Assembly: GCF_003573695.1 (NCBI RefSeq)
Contig: NC_039360.1
Span: 63,613,911-63,677,910 of the forward strand
Reading direction: 5' to 3'
Source of the DNA: Papaver somniferum
Lineage: Eukaryota > Streptophyta > Magnoliopsida > Ranunculales > Papaveraceae
Length of the DNA: 64,000 nt
This document shows positions 22,192 through 33,393 of this stretch, piece by piece. Every line of letters begins with the position of its first letter. The first letter of the stretch is position 1. A model generated the notes under the pieces. The model worked only from the letters and a program-made list of their open reading frames with translations. It was not told the DNA's origin and did no database searches. The position numbers and the translations under genes are program-made.

Positions 22192-24757
22192 ATGACCATT
22201 CAATAAGCTAAAACTCTTTTACTTGTCTGATATCATGTAGTTAGGAAACTATAAGCTATAAAAGTAACGTCGCGTAATTGTAGGTATGTTTACTCCTTAC
22301 TTACCAGACCTGTTTCATTTTGAAGTTTTTTTTTGCCCTTGTCTGTTAACACTTAGAATGTTTATCTATTATCGAAGTGGAGTTCTTATTCCTTTAATAT
22401 ATTGTTATTTGCGGTTCACTTATTGTTATATGAGCCCAATATTGTATTTATTGGTTTTGCGTGTGTATCTGTGATTCGTGTTGCCTGATTGTTTGATCTT
22501 CTTTATATGTCTTCAGCACTTGGGAATTTAAGATGCATTACACAGGTGAGCAGCGAGTCTACATCATACTTAATACTACCATGTCTTAATTTGTTTGTCT
22601 TCTTTGTTTGTCTTATTACACAGGAGTCATGATGCATTTCACAGGCTATATCATAGTTCAAGGCAATCTAAACATAGTTCAGCACAGAAATGTGAATAGT
22701 TCCATGTATTGAGAGTGACAAAGATACTATAGCTTTTATGGTTTGGAACTTTGGAAAAGATACTTTAGCTTTTATGGTTTGGAACTTTGGAAGACTATTA
22801 CTGTAGACCCCTGACAACTGATGGAAGTTCTGTGCCTAAAATGCATGTGATCCCAACTTTATTCATTTGGACACCATCTTCAGTGCATTGGTGGTGGCTC
22901 ATGGTGGTTGTGGTGGTCATGTCGTTTTGCAAACTCATCACCATTCTGCAGCAGTTTCAAGTGTTCAAGGTTTACCCCCAATTAATCATCACCTTGCTTT
23001 CAAACCTAATAACTTATTTGTTAGATTTTTGTTCAAGCATGATTACATGGTCATCTCTCTTGGGTTTGGAACAAGTTGATATCATATCTGTGTCACTGTG
23101 TATTCTATGCCTCCTTGCATACCTTCTTTCTGTTTATGCTGTTTAGTAGAAACTTAAGCTTAAGGGAGGTCAGTGGACTTGATTGGAAATGATTAGTAGA
23201 GAATAAGCTTAAATGAGGTAAGAGAGGTTCATCTTTAGGTGGATTAAAGAGCACAAGGTGGATCGGATAGTGTTGTAGCCTGGTAGGTTTAGTAAGTATA
23301 TTACAATATTGGAGTTTAGACAAATTTGTTGAATTCTATTACTGGTATAAAATAGTGTGGGAGCACCGTGAAGTTGTCCTTATGCTTAGGGAGTGGGCAC
23401 CATATTGTGATTGAGAATGTAGGCAGAATGTATTAGTGCATGCATGAGTTTCTTATGATTTTCGTCCTCTTAACATGCTTTTAGCGCTATTTTCGTCTAT
23501 GGGTTTCCGCAGTTGAGTGGTGGTGCTGTAAATTGGTCAGGTTCAAGACCTTACTAGTAACCAATTGTTGGAATTCCTTAAGACGGGTACATTGTCTTGC
23601 AAAGATGTAAAAGCTCTTTTCTTAAATATTGTGCGATACCTCTGAATTTATTATAGATGGGTTTCATTTAAGGTTGCACTTACAAATTCTAAGGTCATAT
23701 TATCTCTTCTCTCTCTAGGAAGAAACTAAATGACCCATTTCGGAGTGATTAATAGGGCCTAGGATCCCGAACTTACAGTGGTCTAAAGACTGATGAACAA
23801 CTAACTGTTCAGGTTGTCAATTTATCTGCAGATTTTGGAAGGACCTTTACCTACCATTGTGTTGGATCATGGACACTTAATCACGGATGTTTAGTAACTG
23901 TATATCCCGTGAATAGATAATATGTTTATGTTCATTTGTTCTTTGTTGCCGCTGGTTGTTGCTTTGTTTGTGATATCTCGTGGTTCCAGCTTGGAAGGGC
24001 TATTGTTTTGTTTGATGTCATGTGCTTTCAAAACTTAAGACTCTTAAACGAACTAAATTGTGATTTCCGGACTAGATTCCCTCAGAAGACAGGCCGTGCC
24101 GCCTGCAACACAATTAAGATTTGTCCAGCCCATATCACTGCATCATTAGTATATTTGCCTTCTTTTTTTTTCTTTATTATTTTTTTTTTTTTGAAGCAGT
24201 ATATTTACCTTTGATCGTGGACAATAACTTATTTGTTTTGTTTCTATAGTACTGTATGCATGTTGCATGTGGTGAACATGTTACTTGCAATTACCGATGA
24301 CTAGCAACTGATTCTCACTTCATACTTTGAGCAAACCCAAAAAGATGTTTCTCCAAAAAATACTTTAAAATTTGACACCGCACTACCAGATTTGCTTGAA
24401 ATTTGAATTATTTAATAAGTTACACTACATTTCAAACTTCACGTCCCTAACTTCCATACGCGGTCGGTCCACGACTCCACGCACACTAGTCTTTATTATA
24501 ATACGTAAAGGTGCTCAATATTCAAAAACAAGTTAACCAGCCAGGAGGATGAACTGTACAGTACTGACTTTCTGAAGACTACCTCCGCAGTTCACACTTC
24601 ATACTTTCTGAAGACTACCTCCGCAGATTGTTTGGGTATTTATAGGAGCGTCATACTTGATTTTAATGAAGTAACCAATAAAGAAAAGTTTGAGCAAGTT
24701 CAAGAACTTGAGTTTGTAAAGCTTTTCTATTTACATCCTTCCTTGCTCAAACAATCA
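22192..24757. other. Intergenic stretch downstream of the F-box gene, no gene seen
   Basis: I find no convincing coding frame on either strand. Landmarks are a 36-bp tandem duplication at about 22722-22793 (GCTTTTATGGTTTGGAACTT in both units) and a direct repeat CTTTCTGAAGACTACCTCCG at about 24570 and 24606 in the promoter of the next gene. Splice-like ACAGGTGAGC at 22542 could belong to a spliced 3' UTR, but this is speculative. Confidence 0.5.
24638..24648 (+). promoter_or_regulatory. TATA-like box of the split chloroplast-type gene
   Basis: TATTTATAGG about 110 bases upstream of the ATG at 24758, just after two copies of a CTTTCTGAAGACTACCTCCG repeat. Confidence 0.4.
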
Positions 24758-24852
24758 ATGGCTTCAATTCAGATAGGTAACTTCGCTACAGCAAGTTCTT
24801 TAGGTGTTAAACCAAGCACTCTCAGACGAACCATTCAAAACAGAACCATCAG
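24758..24852 (+). pseudogene. Exon 1 of a small gene with chloroplast-transit-like N-terminus
   Basis: ATG at 24758 opens 31 codons rich in Ser, Thr, Ala and Arg and lacking acidic residues (MASIQIGNFATASSLGVKPS...), typical of a chloroplast transit peptide. The frame ends at a consensus donor (ATCAG/GTAAAT at 24852/24853). The codon split by the intron is completed by exon 2 at 39236, in frame. Between them lies gypsy element F, so the native intron was only about 0.46 kb before insertion. I do not recognise the protein. Whether it is still spliced across about 14.4 kb is unknown. See exon 2 for the in-frame stop. Confidence 0.55.
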
Positions 24853-25083
24853 GTAAATACCTCATTTTCTCTTTCACTTAATCTTTTCGCTGTTTTCTGA
24901 TGTATTTGAATGTTTAGAGCTAGACATAAGCCGCTATATAACCTTTCACAACAAGTGATGAGACTGAAATGTGTAGAAACTTGTTAAAAAAGTTGTCCCC
25001 AATTGTTCTATTATGCTTTTTTTTTTTTCTTCCGTTCTCCTTTTCCTTTTTCCCGAAAGTCTCTTTTGGAAGGAAACTCCTCT

Positions 25084-25984
25084 TGTAGGTACACATTTCA
25101 TTTTCCGCCACGTGCCCACAAAGACACACGTGGAGGACATGTGGCTAAGGGTATCAAGATATGATATCACGCGTGGACAGCCAAGAGTCACTTTATCCTA
25201 TCCCTAGAAAGATCTAAGATCTACGGCTGGGGATAGTCAGACAGACGCAGACAAGATAGGGGCAGGGGACAACTGTCTACCGCGGACAGACATCTCAACT
25301 ACCCGCATTAAATACCCTCAAACAGCATACGTGTCAGCCAGCCTGTATAGGGAGCGCAGATAATACTGCGTATCCAGACAGAACACGCAGATGCAGCCGA
25401 GAACACGAAGACTTCTGCATGAGTGGCACAAAACACAAGAGGATAAGGTTATAACGGGCTTCAGAAGTGGACCCCACGTAACCTCCCTATAAATACCCCT
25501 CTCTCCCAAGTGAAGAGGGAGGGCCGAAAAACATTGAGAGGAGAATAGGAGAGAGACAGAGATAGAGAGTGTAAGTGAAGTTCTTCCTGCTACGCAGGCT
25601 TATGTTGATCTCAAAGTCATTCGACTATTTCTGTAACCTTCATACGTATAATGAAAAACCCAAACCCGCAGACAGAGATCTGAGTAATGAATCATATAAG
25701 TTAATCGTTTCATCTATATTCATGCATTTGTACTTTATATGTTCAATTCGATACTTATGGTATATCATGGTCGTTCATTTTATACTTCATCCACTATTTT
25801 ATCTTATTGTATGAGTTAAGAACAATGATTGTAGTTGATGAGACGAGGAAGAGTATTAGAACTTTGAGTCAAGGATTCGACATAACCAATCCATTCCCCT
25901 CAGGCGCAGCTTATTTACTGTATTGTCATGAGTCTGCGCGCATTATTTGTGAATACTCAGATGACAATGATCTTTGTGTTCACA
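25084..25984 (+). repeat. 5' LTR of element F (901 bp)
   Basis: It begins TGTAGGTACACATTTCA and ends TTCACA just before the primer site. It aligns end to end with 38108-39008 without net length difference and only scattered substitutions (a few percent by eye). A TATA box (CTATAAATACC) is at 25488. Confidence 0.9.
25488..25498 (+). promoter_or_regulatory. TATA box of the element F LTR
   Basis: CTATAAATACC in a C-rich context; transcription would start near 25520, giving about 400 bases of U3 and about 465 of R/U5. Identical at 38511. Confidence 0.65.
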
Positions 25985-25987
25985 ATC

Positions 25988-26005
25988 TGGCGCTAGAAAC
26001 AGGGA
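25988..26005 (+). other. Primer binding site of element F
   Basis: TGGCGCTAGAAACAGGGA three bases after the LTR, matching the TGGCGC... type sites of gypsy elements. The cognate tRNA was not determined. Confidence 0.65.
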
Positions 26006-26109
26006 TCTTCATCCCGGTAAAAGATTTATCTTCTCCTGTGTTTTGTTTCAGGCTTCGTTTTCTGAAAATAACGATGCATGGAACACTACGGTTTTTTCCG
26101 TTCATGATT

Positions 26110-26300
26110 TCAAAAACCAAAATTATAAACAGATCCGCGCTTATCTAAGTAAATCTGATTTTTCATGCATTTTCTAAGTTTTCACATCTTTGAAAACCAA
26201 AATTATGAACAGATCCGCGTTTATCTAAGTAGATCTGATTCTTCATACATTTTCTAAGTTTTCACATCTGTGAAAATCAAAACTTCGAACAAACCTGCGG
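26110..26300 (+). repeat. Leader tandem repeat of element F
   Basis: About two and a half copies of a roughly 83-bp unit (AACAGATCCGCG...TTATCTAAGTA...TTTTCTAAGTTTTCACATCT) lie between primer site and gag start. Confidence 0.6.
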
Positions 26301-26432
26301 TCCTCTACATAGATGGGCGCCTTTAGTATCTTCAAGATTTTACACTTTTGAGAACTCAAAAACCTAATAGATATCACGTGGGGCCCATTGTCTTCGTGAT
26401 TTTTTATCTCTCTTTCAGGAAAATATTAAAAG

Positions 26433-28410
26433 ATGGAGAAAAGCAAAGATGTCGGGAAGGCAAAAGCTTCGTCAAAAGAGATGCCAAGGACAACCCCAGT
26501 GATAACTAGGAGTAGGCAGAGAGGTGTAAAGCTGAAGGCAGCGGATAGGGCGCAGGATAATGCAGAAAGCACGACCCCCATCAATGCCAACATCATCGCC
26601 GCAAACGCAGTAAATGCCGCGGCAGCCAAAGCAGGAGCTTCAAGAGCTGGCGGATCCAAAGTTGGAGCTCCCAGAGTAACCAATGCTCAACTACAGGAAC
26701 ATCAGAAGTCGTAGCAGAGTCAGGAATACAACAACCCCTCTATGGGATTCCCTTAACCAACGAACAGAACATACCTTTTCCGGCCAAGCAACCGCTTCTA
26801 ATAGCAGGTCAACCCTCACAACAACCGTCGAGGTCCCAAGGTGCACGATTAGATCCACCAGAACCAGTAATACAGATCGTGGATGAGGAACAAACCATAG
26901 CCGCTGATGAGCAATTGCGTGCAGGAACACCAAATCAAGGGTCAAATCATTCCGCTCAGATGATGGCCGAGTTGACAGAATTAAGGAAGAACCAGAAGGC
27001 ATACGCGGATGTTGTGGCGATATTAGCACAAGAGAACCAAACACTCAAGGAAAGAATCATTCATAGCGCAGAGGTAGAAAACCAACGCGACGAAGCTAAC
27101 TCAAAGGCTGTAGCACCTAATCAAGATAGAAGAATGGTGATCGCAAACAACCCACTTCCATTGAATCGAAGAGGAGCAAGGAGCAGCCAAAGATCAGACC
27201 CTGATTACAATCCCGAGAACTCGGACTACTACGACGGTACCACCCTCCTACGAGCAAAATCTACCATTCATGAAGAGCACCAGATCGCAATGGAAAATTT
27301 GCGTGCTGAGATGCTGGCAGAAATGAAGGAGCTAAAGAATAGGCTGGGAGGCGGAAGACTAGAGCAAGTGATGAAGGAAGCAAACACTACCCCGCTGACG
27401 CCACACTTGGCCAGGGCTTCCATACCGCAGAAATGTTCGGTTTCTGCTTTCGATTGCTATGAAGGATCAACTGATCCTGCGGCTCATCTTCGATATTATA
27501 ATCGAATAATGGCCCGTTGGGATAACGAAGACTCCATACTGTGCAGATACTTCCCATCAAGTCTAAAAGGGTCCGCGTTATCATGGTTTGATAACCTGCC
27601 ATCAAACTCCATCGACTCCTACGACCAACTCACAGAAAAATTTCTAGCAACATACATGTACAACAAGGTTGTCAATACCGGCATGGACAAGCTATTCTCG
27701 CTGGAGACGAAATACAAAGAGACCATCAGAGAATATACTGATAGATGGCACAAGATTTTCCAAGCTATTGGAAACGTAGATCCCGTTGTTAGTATCAACT
27801 GCTACAAATGGGGGATGGACAGGATGAGTCATTTGTTTGTCGAGATCCACGGGACCATCCCTACCACCGAAGGAGATCTCCCGATAATCATAGAAAAGCA
27901 TGCAAGGTTAGAAGAAATTCAGCGTGAAAATCCCAGAGCTCATACTCAACGTCCCACACGCACAAATTCCGTGGATCAAGCCAGCGGGTCCAAAAGAGGA
28001 ATCACAGAAGAGCGTCCCAACGCAGAAAGAAAATAATGAAGGGATGATAGACGAAGAGATGATCGAAAATTTGAAGGTCAAGTCTATACCAAGCTGAATA
28101 CCAGTTTTTCGCGCATCCTAAGGGAGATCAAAGGAAGGGAGAACTTCGATTGTCCATGGTCCAAGGGAAAGCAGCCTCCTAGATCAGAAAAATCCAAGGA
28201 ATACTGTGAATACCACTGTTTCAACGGTCAACGAACAGAAAAGTGCAAAAATCTCAAGATAATGATTCAAAAACTAATCGACGCAGGAGACCTGAAGCAA
28301 TATATACAGAAGATTGATAACGAAGATAGAACCAAGAGAGGCAAGCAGGTTCAATACCAGAAGGCAACCGCACCCTCAACACGATTTCATGTTCGGAGAT
28401 TCAAGGACCA
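26433..28410 (+). pseudogene. gag: gag of element F
   Basis: It starts at ATG 26433 (MEKSKDVGKAKASSKEMP) with a basic, Ala-rich N-terminus. The frame shifts near 26695 and runs to 28036, with a coiled-coil stretch at about 26960-27080. The retrotransposon Gag capsid domain follows at about 27420-27900 (LKGSALSWFDNLPSNSIDSY, then FLATYMYNK). Another shift near 28030 leads into the nucleocapsid-like finger at 28204-28245 (CEYHCFNGQRTEKC), where the expected third ligand His is Gln. Gag forms the particle and packages RNA. At least two frameshifts and the changed ligand make it inactive. Confidence 0.85.
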
Positions 28411-28599
28411 TCCCTAACCGCCCAGATTGGGAAGAGATTGAGAAAACAATTCGAAGATTATTGTGAGATTTATAAGATCGATGGGAAAGAGGTAAACGAG
28501 CACGAACAATGGATGGACGCCCCCATGACTTTCGATGCAAACGATGTGGAAGAAGACATGGAAGACCATAATGATCCCCTAGTCTCACACTCCCAATAC

Positions 28600-29000
28600 C
28601 AGGGTGCAATGTCAAGAAAATTCTCATCTATGAAGGAAGCTCAGTCAACGTCCTGTTCTATGATACGTTCAAACGTATGGATTTCAACGACGAGCAACTC
28701 CTGTCATCTTACTACACCATCTACGGATTCAACGGCGCAGCTACAAAGCCCTTAGGGGACATTGTCTTACAAGTAGACGCAGGGCCCATGAAAGTGGACA
28801 CTCGATTCAGCGTCGTAGATGCACCTTAACCCTACAATGCCATCATCGGAAGGAGATGGGTTCACAAGCTCAAGGGAGTAGCTGCAACCTATCATCAATA
28901 TCTCAGATTCCCAACACCCCTGGGAGTCATGGAAATTAAAGGAGACCAAGTAACTGCGCAGGAATGTCAGACCTTACAGAATCAGATCAATAATGAGCGG
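28600..29000 (+). pseudogene. Aspartic protease of element F
   Basis: The frame reads ILIYEGSSVNVLFYDTFKRM at 28620-28680, where Tat proteases normally have DGGSS. The catalytic Asp position is Tyr and the next residue Glu (28629-28634). The flap and C-terminal strand (IIGRRWVHKLKG) follow, with a TAA at 28827-28829 inside the domain. The family cleaves Gag-Pol; this copy cannot. Confidence 0.75.
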
Positions 29001-29179
29001 GAAGAAAAGCACCGGTTCCGAAGATCCAGAAGTAAGGAGATAACCATAGATACATATCTGGAAGAAATCTCCGGAAAAAGCCTTCTAAACGTAAGCACCA
29101 CTGGCAGCGCAGAAGCAAGCACCTCCGCGACAAAGAAGACGGAGAGACCACCAAATAGCAATCAAAGAAAGTTCCTCTC

Positions 29180-30130
29180 TTGGTGGAACCAAAACCCACG
29201 TTTACACCTGTCGAAGCAGCTAAAGAAGTCAACATAGGTACTGAGGAAAACCCGAAGATTATCAGAATAGGCACCTTGATGGATGAAGAAAGAGAAGCCG
29301 CGCTAATCAAACTTCTAAAGGAATACGCGGACATTTTTGCTTGGAAATTGGGGGACATGCCGGGAATTGACCCAAAATTAGTTCATCACGAACTTCGAAT
29401 AAAACCAGGTACCCCCCCTTTTAGGCAGAAGGTGCGCAAAGTAGCTCCATAATACCATCGAGCAGTTGAAGTGGAACTCCGCAAACTACTGGACGCTGGA
29501 TTCATCAAAGAAGTTAAGTACCCAACATGGATCTCTAACATGGTCATCGTACCAAAGAAAAATGGCGGAGTAAGGATATGCATCGACTTCACCAACCTCA
29601 ATAAGGCTTGCCCTAAAGATATCTATCCACTGCCAAGCATTGACCAACTTGTCGAGGCAGTCGAAGGATACGAAGAAATGTCATTCATGGATGGATACTC
29701 TGGATACAATCAATTATTCCTAGCAGAAGAAGATAAGCAACATAAGAATGCCCTTTGGACTGCGAAACGCAGGGGCAACCTACCAAATAATGGTGGATGC
29801 AATTTTCAAACCGTAGATTGGAAGTACACTGGAAGTATATTTGGATGATATGCTCGTCAAAAGCAAGCTGCGCAAAGATCATCACCAAGACCTAAAAGAT
29901 ATTTTCCAAGCAATGAGAGTGCACAACATGAAGGTAAACCCAGAGAAGTGCACTTTTGGTGTCACTTACGGAAAGTTCCTCGGATGTTTGGTGACGAAGA
30001 GGGGCATTGAAGTCGATCCCGCTAAAATTGAAGCCATCGTAAGAATGCCATCCCCAAAGAATTTAAAAGAGGTTCAGAAACTCAATGGTTCGCTGGCTGC
30101 GCTGGGGAGGTTCATATCCAGGTCCTCGGA
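29180..30130 (+). pseudogene. Reverse transcriptase of element F
   Basis: The order is the acidic linker with FAWKLGDMPGI, the fingers/palm (GFIKEVKYPTWISNMVIVPK, RICIDFTNLNKACPKD), FMDGYSGYNQ with one catalytic Asp, and the YLDD box at 29838-29849 followed by MLVKSK. A TAA at 29450-29452 and a deletion/frameshift between the KQHKNAL and TYQIMV segments (about 29750-29790) remove the motif-B region (the FGLKNAGATYQ block expected there). A further TAG is at about 29812. Not functional. Confidence 0.88.
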
Positions 30131-31150
30131 TAGATGTAAGCACTTTTTTAACATTCTCAAAAAAGGAAGCAAATTCGAATGGACGGCAGAGTGCGAGGAA
30201 GCTTTTCGAAATATCAAAGAATACCTGGCTGAGATCCCTATATTACAAAAACCAGACCCTGATGAAGTGTTGGCACTATACATAGCAGCAACAGAAGATG
30301 CAGTCAGTGCAATATTGGTTAAAACCAACACGAAGATAGAGCATCCCATCTATTACATCAGCAAGACTCTGAACGCAGCAGAAAGGAACTACACGAAGAT
30401 TGAGCAGCTCATCTTGGCATTAGTATGGGCAACCCTGAAACTCATAACTTACTTTTTGACTCACTACGTCCGCGTCCCATGCAAAGCTCTGCTAGAAGCA
30501 TTCCTTAAAAACGCAGGGAAAGTAGGCAGAATTGCAAAATGGAATACTCACCTAGATCAATTCAATGTCATCCATGAGTTACAACACTCTCAGAAGTCAC
30601 AAGTATTAGCAGATTTCCTAGCAGACTTACCATTGGATAACTGCGAAGAAGTCATCATCGAAGGACGAAAGGCAGTAGGACTACCAGAAATGGACGAAGG
30701 TAAAGACCCTATAGACATCTTGGAACCAAAAAATCCTAGGCAATGGGAAGTCTTCGTAGATGGGTCGAAAAATAAAGAAGGGTCGGGGATAGGCATCGTA
30801 ATCACCACCCCAACAGGAGACAGGATCATACATGCTTTCAGGTTAGAATTCAAGGGGCATACCAACAACATAGTTGAATATGAAGCAGTGGTGCATGCCC
30901 TTCAGTTGATAATAGAAATGGGCATAACTGACGTGCGTCTGACAAGTGATTCATAGCTGGTCATCCGAAAAATAGGGTTGCAATATAATGTTTATGACAG
31001 AACATTGTCAGCATACATGGAATTGGTGCAAACACTGGCATCACAAATTCCAAACATCAAATTTCGACACCTGGCAAGGAAGGAACTCAGGCACGCGAAT
31101 GCCCTGGCCTACATATCATCGATGCTCAGAAACGAGGACGTCAAAGCAAT
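30131..31150 (+). pseudogene. RNase H and second (archaeal-type) RNase H of element F
   Basis: The first RNase H is at about 30170-30560 (EFEWTAECEEAF..., HPIYYISKTLNAAERNYTKI). A spacer ending in VLADFLADLP leads to a second RNase H at about 30740-31130 (WEVFVDGSKNKEGSGIGIVI, NNIVEYEAVVHAL, DSxLVIRK, then HANALAYISS). The tandem pair is diagnostic of the Tat lineage. A TAG at 30954-30956 falls inside the second domain, directly after its SDS motif. Confidence 0.88.
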
Positions 31151-31439
31151 CAAAGTAACCAGGATTTACGAGCCTTCAATTGATATTCAAGAACTCTGCG
31201 CTGCACAACAGAGGAACCACGCAGAAGAAGATATTGCAGATAATGACGTGGGAGAATTCATCGCGGATGATTTCCAAGAAGACGACATCATGGCTAAGGC
31301 AGATCAAGATGAAGACTTCAGCAAAGAAGAAGATTGGAGATCTGAGATTCATCTTTTCCTAAAAAAAGAATACTACCCTCGGATCTAAAGCAAGCCAGAA
31401 AAATACAGTCAAAGGCAGGAAGATATGATCTGAGAAAAG

Positions 31440-32545
31440 AAATTTTGTACAAAAAATCTTTTCTCGGACCATTATTACGTTGCCTATCCAGATCCGAAGG
31501 ACATTTGATTTTGAAAGACATACACCGCGGCGACGCAGGCAATCACAGCGGAATGAGATCCCTAGCAGATAAGGCGAAAACTCAAGGATATTACTGGCCA
31601 ACAATGATACGAGACGCTGCAAGAATGTCACAGATGCGAAGAATGCCAGCGTTTCGCCAAAAAAATCCACGCACCCGCAACAATGTTGAACCCAGTAGAC
31701 AGCCCTTGGCCATTCTCAAAATGGGGCATAGACATCGTGGGTCCCCTAATCGAAGGATCAGGGAAGAGAAGATTTTTGATAGTGGCCAGACTATTTCAGC
31801 AAATGGGTAGAGGCTAAAGCCCTGGCAAGGATCCGAGACGCAGATGTCTTCACATTCATTTCAAAACATCATTTGCAGGTTTGGCATACCAGCTGAGATT
31901 GTATCTGACAATGGCAAGCAATTCCAGGGAAAAAACATCGACTTACTCTTCGATACTTTCAAAATTCGAAAGAACAAGTCAACACCAATTTACCCTCAAA
32001 GCAATGGTCAGGCAGAAGCCACAAAAAAACCCTCGCACTCATCCTCAAAAAGCAGTTGGACGAATACAAGAAGCGTTGGTGTGAGCAACTACACAACGTT
32101 TTGTGGGCTTATAGGACAACTCGAAGATCCCACAGAATCCCCATTCTTACTCACCTATGGAGCCGAAGCTATTATCCCAACAGAAATAATCATGCCAACT
32201 ACGAAGACTGAAGCATGGGAGAAGAACCTCACAGCGGACATGATGTTGGAAAGGTTGGATGATCTAGAAGAGAGGAGGGAGGCAGCACTAAAAAATGGAA
32301 AACTATCAAAGGAAACTAGCAAGGGAGTATAATAAGAGGGTTAAGCTTAGAAATTTAGAAGGGCAGTATGTGCTGAGGACCATTCCCCAATACCAACGAG
32401 AAAAGAAGTGGGGAAATTAGCACCAACAGGGGGGGACCCTTCGTCATACATGATGTTGCAGGAAATGGGTCTTATTATCTGCGCAACCTAAAAGAGGAGA
32501 TCCTCAAACACCCATGGAATGCAAAATATCTCAAGCCATACTACC
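31440..32545 (+). pseudogene. Integrase of element F
   Basis: An H2C2 zinc region at about 31500-31660 (ILKDIHRGDAGNHSGMRSLA, YYWPTM) is followed by the core with catalytic Asp at 31731-31733 (WGIDIVG), Asp at 31907-31909 (SDNGKQF) and Glu at 32015-32017 (NGQAEA). The last two are 36 codons apart, a DD35E pattern. The two Asp codons are in different frames. Frameshifts also follow the Glu, and a C-terminal region (REYNKRVKLRNL...) extends to about 32545. Inactive. Confidence 0.85.
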
Positions 32546-33393
32546 CGTAGAGGGCCACGCAGACCTGCATCTGCGTGAAGAATTCCAGAAGAAGAAAACG
32601 ACGCTTGCGATCGACATGTTTCTATCTCTGAGAGAGGAATAGCAAACCTCAACCTATCAATCAAGCAAACTTTTGGCAAAAAAAAATAGTCACAATACTT
32701 GGAGCAACATACGCGTGTAAATAAAACACTTCACGAGAACCCTACACCTGTAAATACAGCCTCCACGTCAATACTTCATCCTCCTATTTTTTACTATTTA
32801 CTACCTCAGAGGTTCCATCAATGGAATTCTTCTAAATGTAACTCAACTGAATAGACACTTTAACCCTCTTTCACCCGTGGACGTAGACACTCTGCTGTCG
32901 AACCACGTAAACACTTGTGTTAATTGTTGTTATATTTTACTTGGGAAAAGTAGTCACCTACAATCTCTCGGGACTCCCCTATCAGCGTCTATAAGTGTAG
33001 GACCATGGGGAAGGCATCCAGCAGAAAGAGATACCCAACCAATCTTATGGCAGCGGGTTGACGGAATGAACGTACATTCCAAACAACTCATATCCTAGAA
33101 CGCTTCCCCGACCCCCACCGTCTGGGAATCCTCTGGCCCAGGATTAGCCAGGGGGTGACAGGTCTCAAGACGTTCACGAAGATACACATATCTTCGGGTT
33201 CGCACTCAAACACTTCGCTATCCTGATTACATTCAGTTATATTCCAAATTAACCATAACAATAAAAAAGTCGGACAACACAGATAAAATTAAAACAATGA
33301 TCAATTCATTAAAAGTTGATTACAGGCTTGGCAATGATACGCGGAAACAAGAAAATACAAAAGGAATCTCACGAAGCCTATAATCAACAAAGA
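32546..33393 (+). other. Spacer of element F between integrase and antisense gene
   Basis: I see no coding frame. It should contain the 3' ends of both the sense pol transcript and the antisense transcript. Confidence 0.5.

Noticed and set aside
22787..23146. 119-codon open frame downstream of the F-box gene
   Set aside because: Low-complexity hydrophobic translation, no domain, no start context, and overlapping frames of equal quality. Treated as chance.
25575..26148. Open frames of 79 and 113 codons in the element F 5' LTR (79 and 68 codons in the 3' LTR)
   Set aside because: They lie in R/U5 and leader sequence and appear in both LTRs; no domain. Non-coding.
26426..26683. Minus-strand Ala-rich frame over the gag start of element F
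   Set aside because: Antisense shadow of the Lys/Ala-rich gag N-terminus, with no splice or start support.
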